A DNA stretch of 64,000 nucleotides from Tachypleus tridentatus (taxonomy: Eukaryota > Arthropoda > Merostomata > Xiphosura > Limulidae), in assembly GCF_004210375.1 (NCBI RefSeq), contig NC_134829.1, positions 23,018,034 through 23,082,033 of the forward strand. Reading direction: 5' to 3'. Position 1 is the stretch's first letter. Each line of letters starts with the position of its first letter. The notes beneath the pieces are model-generated. The model was not told where the DNA came from. It saw only the letters and a program-made list of their open reading frames with translations, and searched no databases. Below are positions 47,501 through 59,434 of the stretch, piece by piece. Both the position numbers and the translations under genes were made by a program.

Positions 47501-49727
47501 TTTATATAAAGTAAGAATAAATACAACTTGAGATTAAATCATTTGTCATACACATAATTAAAAAAAACTGAATATTTTGGATTGACCACTTAAAGATGGT
47601 TGTTTATACAGAGAATCAAGTGTGATAATACAGTTTTAGGTACTTTAATGCATTCTGGATATGTGTGAGTTTGGAGTGTACACTTATTCTGTGACTGTGC
47701 TCTTTCATGTGTATTGTTGTATGTTTCCATACTTATTTATTGTATACATAATATTTTGGCCTAAAGTTTGTTTTAATACCATGGTTTCATTTTATGAGTG
47801 AAATGTTTGGTAAGATATTTGTGTTGGGATTTGATGAGTATGAATAACTATCAAAACAACATTCTTTACTGTCCTTACAAGTACACAAAGTAGCCTGAAT
47901 ATCTTGATGATATCTCACCTGAGTAGCTTTATTTTATAATGAAATTTATCATTAAAACATTATTACTCAGAGAAAATGATTAAAGTTACATTTTGTGTTT
48001 TAATAATTTAGGATGTGAAACAAATTGTGCTTTCACATTCAAAGTAAATTAAAGCTTTATTTATTGTTTTTTTTTAATTCAACCAACTAATCAAGAGCTT
48101 TATTTATAGCAATTGTATTCTATATGTGATTTTCTACTATTTTTCGTATTTTTTTAAATCTTTAGTTGAGCATAAAGTTTTAATATAAGAAACAATTTGT
48201 GAAACATTTTGACTGTCTTTTTATTTGTATTGTTAACCTTCTCCACTCCCTGTCCTTGCATATAGGATTATGCAAGTTTTGTCAATCACAGTATAATGTT
48301 GTGATGAACATGTCTAAAATAAGGTTTTTGCATCTGATTATATTAAGTCTAATCATTAGTAGGGATGTAAATGAATCATTAGACCATGGACATAATAAAA
48401 GATGAATTACAATTACTTCATAGCTTTTGGTTATTTCATTTGAGGCAGCTATTGCAATATAGAGTTTGTTGTCATCTGACATTTTGTAGTGTTATAAGTT
48501 AAAATGTTTATTGTAAAAATCTAATAATCCAAGTACTTTCGTGAATTAGGGAAAAAAATTAAACATTTGTGTTCATGTTTATTAGTATTTTCTTCAATGT
48601 ATATCATTTGAAAAAGAAATCTTAAATTGGTGAAATGTCTTACACATGATGGATGGAGCTGTGATATTTACAGATAAAACCATAATGAACAAAATTGCAA
48701 TACTGGAGGTTTGAAAGGAGTTGTGCTATAGGAGAATAAATCAAACACAAAGACCAATGGATATTAGATGAGTTTAACATTAAGTTAAATCTTTATTATA
48801 CTATAACAAAGTGCTAGTATTCCTTTCTTAGAATACAAGCTGGCTGGTGGAGTGGAGAAAACTTCAATACAATGAATGAAAACAAAAAAAAAACTGTTAA
48901 TTATATGATTTTAATCAAACTGTAGTCCTAGTGCAGTATTCAACAATCTTAGATTACACATGTTAGAGGTCACCCACATATTATAGTTTAAAGAATTTAA
49001 ACACCCTGCTTATATTAACCAGTGCAGACATCATTATAATCCTTTCACTTTGATGTGACCCTCACACAATTGTGGGAGATGATGTAAGAAGTTCAAACAA
49101 ACAATGTGAACTCTTGTGAATGATCTCTTTTGTATGTGATCCTTGCACAAGACAACAATTATAATAATGTAAAGTTCACTATATTATGATTTGAAGAATG
49201 GCTGTAGGGAAGTTTTTAATATTAATTCAGATGTAATCATTTTATGAGGTATAGTAGGGGTAAAACTTGTGATTTTTCAAATGCTATAGTATTTCCTTTT
49301 TCATCTCTAGGCTTTCCTAAGCCAACACTAATAATTGACATTTTTAACAAACAAGTTTATTTGTTACTCAACTATTCTTTTGTTCAAGTGTTCACCACAA
49401 TGATACTTATATATTAAACAAGGAAATTATTTATACAGGTTGCAACAGCCAACAAAACACACCAAACTGTATGAAAATGCAAATTATACTCAAAATTATC
49501 TAAACATGACATAGCATAAATAAACTTTAATCAGTCATTGTAGAGTGAACTTAGAAAAATTAAAACTCAAATCATGAAACAAATTGGGACAAAGAAAACA
49601 GAATAAACTTGATAGAACCAGAACACAATTTCAATTAAAATTGAGATATCTCAAATAAAATGCTGTTCCATACACATACCACTAAATCACACCATCTGGC
49701 AGTGCCTGTAAAAGTGAAACCATTGTA
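44596..49727 (+). other. ZC4H2 3' UTR and downstream flank
   Basis: AT-rich, CpG-poor, many AATAAA and ATTTA motifs. The transcript end cannot be set from sequence. No coding exon recognised. Confidence 0.5.
45046..45051 (+). terminator. Candidate ZC4H2 poly(A) signal
   Basis: First canonical AATAAA after the stop codon (about 450 nt downstream). Another starts at 45167, and more follow in the AT-rich flank, so the true 3' end is uncertain. Confidence 0.3.
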
Positions 49728-49953
49728 CAGGGTGTTTGGAAAGTCACTGTTCAGTTTTGTAATCATATTTCAAGCCAAAAACTGATAGCAGTGTTTAGAA
49801 ACAAAATAAGAAGGATCCAGGCCTGTATTGATGCCAATAGGGGTCACTTTCAACATTGTTTATAATTGTTATTCATATTTACCTCCTGTATTCTATATTG
49901 AAACATGTCTGTTAATAAATATATAAGTGCACAGTGACTTTCCAAACACCCTG
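49728..49953 (+). mobile_element. 226-bp Tc1/mariner-superfamily deletion derivative
   Basis: Perfect 23-bp inverted repeats (starting CAGGGTGTTTGGAAAGTC) flanked by TA on both sides. The interior keeps the last residues of a transposase, NKIRRIQACIDANRGHFQHC, followed by Leu and a stop (49800-49865), resembling IS630/Tc1-type C termini. It lies in the ZC4H2 3' flank. Confidence 0.85.
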
Positions 49954-51258
49954 TACATACCTGTATTAAGTTATGGCAGACATTATTAACCCTCAGACTG
50001 TTTCCCAGTTAATTCAATCATTTCACTTCTTTTCTGCTCCAGCATTTAGTTTTATGTGATGGCCTTGACCAACATTACTGTAAAATAGCCTTTGTTAGAC
50101 ATGACACGTACCTGGGACTATACCACGTGTTGTAGTAGTCCCTCCACAAACGTATCAGTCATGATCCATAAGTAACATTCTTGGAAAAGCCTTTCACAGG
50201 TAGATGTTTCAGTTATTTACCTAAATAGTAATCTTATTGGATCAATGCCCTCAATCCTTGAATTTGGTGTTTAAGGAAAAAGTATTCTTCCCCTTTTAAA
50301 ATTGTAGTATTATGTGCATCTTGTCATATATGGTGTTCCCATACTACAGAGGGATAAAAGGTAACCACACTTTTGCATCAAACTCAGTAAGTAAATAATC
50401 TTGCAACAGTGTTAGTCCACTTTACTGGCACTCCTGATTATCCTAAGAATATGCTGGATCATGGTGAGATGCTGCCACTCCACCCAGTAGTTTATGGCTT
50501 TTCCTGATAGGTTTTGTCTACCATACACAATCTCTCTCATGATTCATAGGCAACCATGATTATTCTTGAAGTAGCTAGTGCATGGCTAGTTGCTCGTAAA
50601 GACCATCCCAGTTGGTTCTATGGTGTATAATCTGATTGTTACCATCATGATTAAGTCTTGATACCCTATGTTTTTACATTTCAGAGAAAACTATGATAAA
50701 TTGGGAGAAGAGCATGAATGTCTCCTAGCTGTCTTTCAACCCTGAAGATGAATGGAGATCGTGCACATAGACCTCCTCAAAACTATAAACGCCCCTAATC
50801 CAGAAAAGAGATTCTTATAAACCCTGTAATACTCTCAGGTCATGCCCTAACTTTTCCATGCTTTCTTTTCCACCACAAGAGGTCTCAGAAAGTAATATTT
50901 CATGACCTTCATATTGAAATAGGAAGTTAAGTAAAACAAAATAACATAAACTTCTGTGATGAACCCTTGGTGACAAAATGTTTCTTTATAATATCGTATA
51001 TTGTATTCACAGGTAAAACTAGGAAACAAGTGAGTTAAAAATCCACAATGCAGAAGGCTTGAAATGAAATGCATTATAAGGAATACACACGAACAGCATA
51101 AATTTGAAATAAAGATGCAGCAGAGAAATAGAATATTTGTCACAGCACAATAAGATGTTGGTATATTATCTTACAATACTAGCTGGTCAGCTTATATTGC
51201 CCTAAATAACTTGTGGCTGTTGAAATAGGAAAAAACTGAACAACAAACTTTTTTTCAG
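49954..51258. other. Downstream flank, nothing recognised
   Basis: The minus open frame at 50847-51143 looks like chance hydrophobic translation of AT-rich DNA. Confidence 0.45.
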
Positions 51259-51445
51259 ATATTGCATTTTTGTTTAAACTGTGGTTTTAGGCTAGTAATG
51301 CAGTATCCTTTCGTCTTAGGTTACTTGCATCAAAAATCATGCTCATATATCAGAGGAGATAAACTTAATACAAAGTCTTGCATTACCTTTTCACTTGGAT
51401 ATGATCTACATTTCAATGTGGAAGACAATTCACATGACCAAACAG
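51259..51445 (+). CDS. Candidate orphan exon
   Basis: Seen: a T-rich acceptor (TTTTTTTTCAG) and strong donor CAG/GTAAGT bracket 187 bp open in one frame throughout (LHFCLNCGFRLVMQYPFVLG, YLHQKSCSYIRGDKLNTKSC ... VEDNSHDQT). I do not recognise the protein, and no partner exon was found up- or downstream. It could be an exon of an unknown gene, a noncoding RNA exon, or chance. Confidence 0.25.
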
Positions 51446-51825
51446 GTAAGTGTAAATACTCTTCAATGACTACCACAGTATGCATATTTTGTCTAAGATG
51501 GTGATTGGAGCAAGATGAGGTTGGTTACAAATCCTGATCAAAATTTTCTAAATAGAATGAGAACGCTCGCATAAAAAAATCGCATATTTACCTGAACGAT
51601 GATAAAATTAATTTCTAAGTTACAGTTTAATAAAACCTTTATAGTTTTCAATCACCACGGAATTGAGTGCACTATGTGATTATCCACTGACTCGTTCTAA
51701 AACTTCATAATATAACAAAGTTTCTATTTTATTTTTCAACAACTTAGGACTGATCCTACTCCTTTCAATAACTTTCTCACACATAGCATTAAATATCTTA
51801 ATTATGAACATAGTTTTAATTATAA

Positions 51826-52100
51826 GGCCCCGTCATGGCCAAGTGGGTTAAGGCGTTCGACTCGTAATCTTAGGGCCACAGTTTCGAATCACCGTTGAAC
51901 CAAACATGCTCGCCCTTTCAGCCGTAGGGGCGTTATAATGTTATGGTCAATCCCACTATTCATTGGTAAAAGAGTAGCCCAAGAGTTGGCGGTGGGTGGT
52001 GATGACTAGCTGCTTTCCCTCTAGTCTTACACTGCTAAATTAGGGACGGCTAGCGCAGATAGCCCTCGTGTAGCTTTGCGCGAAATTAAAACAAAAAAAA
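51826..52100 (+). mobile_element. tRNA-Thr-like SINE, near full length
   Basis: Head GGCCCCGTCATGGCCAAGTG with CTCGTAA anticodon loop, decayed B box (AGTTTCGAATCAC), full body, poly-A-rich tail. Confidence 0.93.
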
Positions 52101-52959
52101 GAGATGAGCTAGAAAACAAATTGAGGGGATGCACTCTGCATCTTAGGGGTACACGTTCTGTTGTATTTAGAAAATGAACGAATTTTAATGGCAAGCATTT
52201 TTCAATGGGTGTGAGGGCTAAAGGAGAGGCTAAGGAACATTTTGATGTTGTTTCAGCCCCTCTTAACGCTATCACTAGCTGCCAAAAAACGCTTAACTGA
52301 ACAAACTTTGGTATTTGAACATACGTATTTAGTTTCTTTTCTAATCGTTATATGCAATAGATTAATGGTTGCTTATTGAAGGAAATATTTATAAGTATTT
52401 CACTTAACAGCTCTAATCTAACTGTAGCGATCATTTGTTATTAGTTTCCACTTAAAAATGTTATAGTTTTGAAATAAGTCTTTTATAAAAGTTTTGTATT
52501 AAGGCTACAAGTATTCAATTAATTTTCTAAAATTCTCAATTATTCCTGTACTTTACAACTGTAATGATTAATTATCGCTTAACGATCTATTTCTATATTG
52601 TTAAGTTACCCTAACGTTTAAGAGGTTGTCTTATGTTTACTTTGATAGAGTAAAGTTGATTTTCAATTGATTTTATTGCCTTCCTACAGTCAAAGGTAAT
52701 TCGATGTTTGTATGTGGTTGCAGATAGCGAAACAAAGCAATTTTTCCTGATAATGCGTTCACTCTCTATAAATGACGACTGAAAGACGACTGAAGTACTT
52801 GACTCTAAAAGATCTGAACAGTGGATTATATAATTATCTGAATCCGGTGCTTACCAAATAATGATCCGCCTACTTGACTGTTTCGCAGCAGTAGCGGTGA
52901 ACAGTAGCCTTTGAACTGATGTGTTTAAGAGCTTGGGACGGTCCTTTGTGCTATAAACC
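52101..52959. other. Intergenic, nothing recognised
   Basis: The minus open frame at 52027-52275 overlaps the SINE and is not a gene. Confidence 0.5.
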
Positions 52960-53990
52960 CTGAAACAAAGTCTTGAAATTAGCATCTTATTAAAAAATAA
53001 TCTTAATAACTGGTACTAATCAAGTGTAAACGGTAGAAACAAATAACAACCTTAAAACTGATGTTTACATTTTCAATCAACAGAAACAGAATCTTGGAAT
53101 TATCTCGTGAGTGCAGTACATGGTCACAAAACTATTATTTCAACAGGAAAAAACAAACTACGAGCTAAATAAATGATAAATAAAAGAAGCAAACTAAAAC
53201 CTAGAAACTGATAACAGTACACGAGTCACTGTATACCTACTAAACTATTAAACAGTAGAAACAGACTACAACCTTGAAACTGGTGTATGATAAACATGGC
53301 CCATATTCAAAGTGTCGTATAGTAGAAGCAAACTACAACTTTGAAACTACGTTTGACAGACAAGACTGTTTACTGCATTGTTAAAAACATACTACAACCT
53401 TGTCTGATAGACATGATGACCCACTTACTAAACTATTAAACAGTTTAATAGACAAGAAACTAACGTATCATAGACATGACTCACTTACTGATTTGTTAGA
53501 CATACACTACAATCTTGAACTACTGATATCACATGGTCCACACGAACTATAATGTTAAACAAAAAAACACAATATGGCGTTAAAGCCGATACTTAAAATA
53601 AAAATCAACTTACTTTTTAAAATGTAAAAAAGAAAAGATATAAAACTATAATTTCAATTACTCGTAGCGAAATCTCATAAAGTACTGTAAACAATAGCAG
53701 CAAACTAAAATATTGAAACTAATTTCTAACAGCAAATGATATGACTTATGAAAAACTGTTAACCACTAGAAACACCTACACCCGTGAAACTAATAGCTGT
53801 TAAACAAACATAAAAATAAATTGTCCAACATGATTGCAACCTTGAAATTGATAGCCAACTATCAGCTATAGCTAACAAACCTGAACATAAACAGTGAAGT
53901 CAAATTATAGCAGTCTTGAAGCCAGTTTCTGATAGCAACACCGAATTCACCAGCTTAAATGTTATACAACAATAACAAGTCTCTGATTGC
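52960..53990 (+). repeat. Degenerate ~67-72-bp tandem array
   Basis: Recurring pattern of TACTAAACTATTAAACAG, TAGAAAC-A-ACTACAACC, TTGAAACTGAT and GATAGACAT. Spacing of the GAAAC landmark at 53204, 53276 and 53343 is 72 and 67. Copies are heavily diverged. Confidence 0.6.
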
Positions 53991-54437
53991 AAGGCTAGAA
54001 CCACCTCCTAAGCTACAAAAGGTGCTTCTTGACATGGACCAAACCACCTTCTAATTCTGTGCTTTTCAGAAACCGAATGCATAATCTAATACGTAAATAC
54101 ATACCAGTTACATAATTACAATCCGACTACGTCATATTTCTTTATTAGTATAGCGAGTTTCAAAATGACGCAACATTAAGTCACTTCACTCTCAGCCAAA
54201 GCATAGCGGCTCATAGAACGGTTGAGTTTTTGTTGTTGTTGTTTCTTTTTTTTAAATACAAACTTTTAGCTTATAGCTCCGTTATCTCTTGACCGATTTG
54301 GAATCTAATTAAAGTTTTGGATTCATGGGGTTAAGCACTTTCGATTGATGTTTTACGCTGTGAAGAGTTACTTCACCCAGATGTGACGCCCAAAGTGTTC
54401 CATGGATTTAAAACGTTTAAGAATCAGTTTCGTGCTA
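53991..54437. other. Intergenic, nothing recognised
   Basis: Short GTT run near 54233; no coding. Confidence 0.5.
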
Positions 54438-54985
54438 TTATACAGTACAGACTAACGTTCAGATATAAAACATATTCTTAACTGTTATACAGTACAAACT
54501 AATGTTCAGATATAAAATATATCCTAAACTGTTATACAGTACAAACTAATGTTCAGATACAAAACATATTCTAAACTGTTATACAGTACAAACTAATGTT
54601 CAGATATAAAACATATTCTAAACTGTTATACAGTACAAACTAATGTTCAGATATAAAACATATTCTAAACTGTTATACAGTACAAACTAATGTTCAGATA
54701 TAAAACATATTCTAAACTGTTATACAGTACAAACTAATGTTCAGATACAAAACATATTCTAAACTGTTATACAGTACAAACTAATGTTCAGATATAAAAC
54801 ATATTCTAAACTGTTATACAGTACAAACTAATGTTCAGATATAAAACATATTCTAAACTGTTATACAGTGCAAACTAATGTTCAGACACAACTCATTTTC
54901 TATACTATTTTACAATAAAATTAATGTTCAGAAACAATCCATCTTCTAAACATTTATACCGTAAAAACTGATGATCAGCGGTAAA
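54438..54985 (+). repeat. 47-bp minisatellite, about 12 copies
   Basis: TTATACAG recurs at 54438, 54485, 54532, 54579, 54626, 54673, 54720, 54767, 54814 and 54861, exactly 47 bp apart, then two decayed copies. Central copies are nearly identical; edge copies are diverged. Confidence 0.97.
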
Positions 54986-55069
54986 GTGGTTATTCAGTTA
55001 TAGGTGGATACAACGTACAGGATAGAAACTGGGCCCTCGAACGATTGTATAGGAGGAAGGCGATATATC

Positions 55070-55293
55070 TGGTTTGGTTTGGTTTGAAGTTCGCGCAAAG
55101 CTACTCGAGGGCTATCTGCGCTAAACGTCCTTAATTTAGCTATGTAAGACTAGACTCACTAGAGGGAAGGCAGCTTGTCATCACCACCCACCGCCAACTC
55201 TTTGGGCTACTCTTTTACCAACGAATAGTGGGATTGACTGTAACATTATAACGCTCCCACGGCTGAAAGAGCGAATATGTTTGGCATGATGGG
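55070..55293 (-). mobile_element. tRNA-Thr-like SINE lacking most of its head
   Basis: Tail with (TTTGG)n, AGTTCGCGCAAAGCTACTCG, body with a small ACTCACTAG insertion/duplication near 55153, ending near TTTGGCATGATGGG. Confidence 0.88.
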
Positions 55294-55670
55294 ACCATAT
55301 CTGAACGATGACTTCCTTATGTCACTTCCCGGGGGATTTGAGAGCACATGTCATGTTTAATGACAGTGGATCTAGCAGTTCGTCTATTACAAGGGTGTCC
55401 CACACAAACTTTTGTCGTATAAGTATTTAAAAGATTTCTCCATTACACAATATACTTATTCAGCAATATTTTATCATTTCTTTTCAATGAATTTTATGTT
55501 TCATAAATGAAACTGAAACTGTGATATTTTATTTAAATATTAATTAAGTTTCGGATAAATTATTTAAATAGTTTAAAATTTATTATATACAATTACAGAA
55601 TGAGAAAGAGACATAGTTTAATTTTGTAATAATATCAACCTATTGGAAAAATTTTATGCTTTCAGATTGA

Positions 55671-55936
55671 TTGTTTTTGAATTTCGCACAAAGCTACTCG
55701 AGGGCTATCTGCACTAGCCGTCCCTAATTTAACAGTGTAAGACTAGAGGGAAGGCAGCTAGTCATCACCACCCACCGCCAACTCTTGAGCTACTCTTTTA
55801 CTAACGAATAGTGGGACTTACCGTAACATTATAACGGCCCCACGGCTGAAGGGGTATGTTTGGTGCGACGGGGATTCGAACCTGAGACCCTCAGATTACG
55901 ATCCGAGCACCTTAACCCACCTGGCCATGCTGGGCC
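55671..55936 (-). mobile_element. tRNA-Thr-like SINE, near full length
   Basis: Tail to head (GGGATTCGAACCTGAGACCC, GGCCATGCTGGGCC end). Confidence 0.92.
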
Positions 55937-56102
55937 AGTTAGATTGTGATAAATATGATTAACACGTGGTTGCTTTTCTTTTTTGTAGTGAATGTTTAAT
56001 AAAGAATAGCAGACACAAGCAAAATCGTTGCTGTATAATTCCAAATTCACAAACACAAAATTATGATATTTTGATTAGTTATATAAATATTAAAAATACG
56101 AA

Positions 56103-56217
56103 GAGCCCCTCAGTAATACGGCGATATGTCGTGACCTTAAACGCTTTAAACCTAGTTTTGATACCCAGGATGGCAGAGTACACATTGTGTAACTTTGTGC
56201 TTAACTTCAAACAATAA
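56103..56217 (+). mobile_element. tRNA-Val-like SINE
   Basis: CCCCTCAGTAATACGGCGAT, TTTTGATACCCAGG (B-box region), CACATTGTGTAACTTTGTGC, TTAACTTCAAACAATA tail. Confidence 0.75.
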
Positions 56218-56559
56218 GACATGTAACTTTCTTCACATTTCTTCAAGAAAATATTAAACAATACGAGCATTTATTTCTTCTTCTTGATGAAGATGTGTCA
56301 CGATTTTAAATGACTTAGAAGATCCCCTCCAGAGTGAGATAAACAACTCATTAAGGGGATGGTGCTATTTTGCTTTGTTTTTAAAATATTAACGTTCTAT
56401 CCTTCCCCTGAATTTATGTACTGGGTCATTCTTTTTCAAAATGTTTAACTCCTTCTCATCTTCTGTACGCGCTCCTTGAAGTGTATGATGTTTGTAAATT
56501 AGTCATTTTCATATTCTCTCAGTAACAAGTGCTTTTGAAACAAAAACACCGTATAAAAA

Positions 56560-58040
56560 AATGAGACCGTCATAACTGATCAGACAGCACACAACTTCAT
56601 TGTGGAAGCTGAAGTTGCAGAGCATTTAGGCTCAGAGAAAATGCCTGACCATTTATTTTGTAATGTCCAGTAAAGCCTCACGTTTAATCGTATAATCGTG
56701 AAGCACTGAGCAGAGTGTGAACGAGACATTGAACATCATAAGATATATTTAATTTTTTTGTTAATGCCATAGTCAGTGCAAGAATAATAATTGAGCAAGC
56801 ACTTGTCTACATTACAATACTGATAAACCATGACTTTAATCACAGATCTTGGAATAAGGCGAATGAAAATGGCATGCACATTTTGCCAAAGAAGAACAGA
56901 TCTGTGAGTCGAAAGATAAACGCTTTAATCGGTTAGCCCTCACATATGCTATTGACCTGTATTATTGTGATGATGTTGTATCACTTCCGGAAAAGTTTGA
57001 ACATGTGACAAATTAGTTGACATACGTTGTTCGATGCTTTCTAGATTTTTACTTTTTGTGTTATTGCTCTTCTTTGAGTACACTTTGAAGAACCATTCTT
57101 GTCATTCACTATATCCAGTGCATCTACGTACTCAAAACTCGTTCCAGTTTTCAGAGAGCTTTACAATGAATTGATGGAAAAAATAAACCAAGTAATTCTG
57201 TTGAATTGATAGAAACCAGCCTTTAAGTTTGTTACAGTGGGTAGCTTTCAGCATTTAAAGTACAAGAATGAGATATGTGAGGCTGTTGAAAAAGTATCTC
57301 AGGAATACCACCAACAAGCTATAAAGCTACTCGGGCTTATGTTTCCAGCATTAGGAAAAGCATTCCGGAAATGAAAAGAAGATATATTGGGATTTGGTGA
57401 ACATGATAAGAGGTCACAACATCATGCTCTGTCCAAGATGGACGATGAAAATTTTGACAAAGCACCATTCATAATCTCGATTCAGAGAAGAATGTAAGAT
57501 TGATCGATTTCGAATTGCCAAAAGAAGAGCAAACCAGCTATGTTCATCTTCATCTTCACAGATTAAGGCAAATCAAAGAAAAGATTGATACAGGATCATA
57601 CAAACAGAAGGAGAAGCTTATCAGAAGAGGCAATTTGATCTCTGATCCTTACCTAAAGTGGAATTCTAAGCAAGTAGAGCTTGAGAAGATGAAACTTGAA
57701 GACAAAAAATAACCAACCTTAGATTAATGGTTTGGAAAGTCTGAAAGCTTCAGATGGTCCCTTTATATCTTCCAAGCAGGTAGATTAATATCTTGAATCA
57801 GAGGCAGATACCAACACACAAAATTCATGAGGCTTTATATAAAAGTTAGGCATTCAAAGGACACCTTTCTATCCCTACTAAAAAAATAGTGATATTTTTA
57901 TACTTATGAAGGATGATAAGAAGCTTCCTTTGCAAACATATGTTGCAAACTTTTAGCTGTATCGAGAAACGCAGTTTTAAATGGTGAGATCACGATAGAG
58001 GAAATCAACAGAACAATTTATTATAGTAATGAAAAGTGTC
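56560..58040 (+). pseudogene. Decayed copy of an unidentified multi-copy animal protein family
   Basis: Seen: joined across frame breaks, segments read VAEHLGSEKMPDHLFCNV (about 56607), KDKRFNRLALTYAIDLYYCD (about 56913), EAVEKVSQEYHQQAIKLLGL (about 57276), GFGEHDKRSQHHALSKMDDE (about 57391), then, after a frameshift near 57466, NLDSEKNVRLIDFELPKEEQ to a stop at 57712, and later SLKASDGPFISSKQVD, YLESEADTNTQNS and YIKVRHSKDTFLSL. From memory this resembles an uncharacterised family repeated in several invertebrate genomes, possibly transposon-associated; I cannot name it. At least six stops or shifts mean this copy is not functional. Confidence 0.5.
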
Positions 58041-58739
58041 AGATGGCAAATTTGATAATGATTGAAGTTAGTTTTATATGTATGATTTCTTATGTCAAAA
58101 CAGCAAACTGTCTTTGATAACATTTTGGTGGCACTAACTTCAATTGATCCAGATTACATTGTAAATGATGTAAGCAATGTGACGATATTTTAGATTTAGA
58201 TTTAAAACACGATATTATGAAAGGAAAAACATGAGTATTCTTACATTAATCTAAATTTTCTGCCATCACTATGCTTTGATTAAACTTCATGCATGTAGAA
58301 GTCATGTTTAGTGGAATACATGTCTAAATATTTCAATAATTAATTAGTTTTTAAATTTTTGCTTGTGTTAGTTTCCAGATGTACTGTACAGTGGGTTATA
58401 TTTTTAAAAAGTTTAGAAAAAAAAGATTTTTTATCAGTTTTTATTCATCTCCATATTTTGGAGGGTGTAGAACGTGAAGTTGGTATTAACCCCCCCCCCC
58501 CCAAGAGTCACATCACTGGTTTTGAGGTAGTGTATTTCACTCATTTAAAATTATCAACGTATTTTATACGATTCATTCAAGAAATCAGATGTTTGCCTTT
58601 CTCATTAAACATTACTGAATCTGGAAGTTTGCCAAGGGGAGGATTCTGGAATTGTTGAGAATGTCTTTCAATAGAGCCTTAAGTATCTGTTATCATGAAG
58701 TTTCTGATAAAATAAAATAAACGTGCTTTATTGTTGATA
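58041..58739. other. Intergenic; includes a poly-C run
   Basis: A 13-base C run at 58490-58502. The open frame over it (58359-58658) is not recognisable. Confidence 0.5.
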
Positions 58740-58880
58740 AAATATAATTCTGTTGTTATCGTAGTAGCGCCATTCAGTAATTACTTAGATAACCAGTGCC
58801 AGCCTCAGTAAAGCGATATCACGTGACAGTCCAGATTATTGAGCTCTTAGATTAACATTTATACATACTGACTGTTCAGT
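58740..58880 (+). promoter_or_regulatory. Candidate GST-like gene promoter with E-box
   Basis: CACGTG palindrome at 58820-58825 (within ATCACGTGAC) about 55 bp upstream of an initiator-like TCAGT at 58876. No TATA box is seen at about -30. This is inferred from position relative to the downstream splice donor. Confidence 0.35.
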
Positions 58881-58957
58881 GGAGGCCTGTTTCATCACTC
58901 CAACATCTGAGAGCCGCAGAGACACATAATTCAGTGCCTGATTCAGTATTAACACAG
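58876..58957 (+). other. Probable noncoding first exon (5' UTR) of the GST-like gene
   Basis: A strong donor, CACAG/GTAAGT, lies at 58958, and the acceptor just before the GST start codon (60264) needs an upstream exon. The left edge is placed at an arthropod-type initiator TCAGT (58876-58880) and is approximate. The exon has no ATG in a good coding context. Confidence 0.5.
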
Positions 58958-59434
58958 GTAAGTAAATGAAAATTTGTGCTTTTTTCTATGGAGTTTCAAG
59001 GTATTATATGACGTGATAAACTGAAACAAAAACCAACGAATATTTACTGCAATTAAGTTATTATCAATCTATTATAGGCTGAATTTCTATGACGAAACGT
59101 TGAAAAGTACAATCATAAGTAATTTTGTTTAGGTAAAATTGGTTTATTTTTTATCAGACGAATAAAATAAAGTAGACATCGTTTTGCTAAGATGCTTCTT
59201 ACAAATATATACTATGCATTGAAGTGTTGTTTTTTTTGTTTTTTAGGATCGTGAATTCTATTATTGGCATGGGGTTTGGTTACTGTATTGCTTTCATAAA
59301 TAAGAGTGAAATTCTGTTGGTGTCGCGAACCAGAAAATTGCATATCAAATACAAAACTTTCAAACTTTGGATATTATTAGTTTTTGTCCCCATTATAACA
59401 GACGCCTGATCACTTGAGTAAGAGTTTGAAATGT

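Noticed and set aside
54438-54985. CRISPR-like array
   Set aside because: The whole 47-bp unit is repeated with no variable spacers, and the genome is animal.
57500-57712. Independent 70-aa gene
   Set aside because: It is one in-frame segment of the larger decayed protein at 56560-58040.
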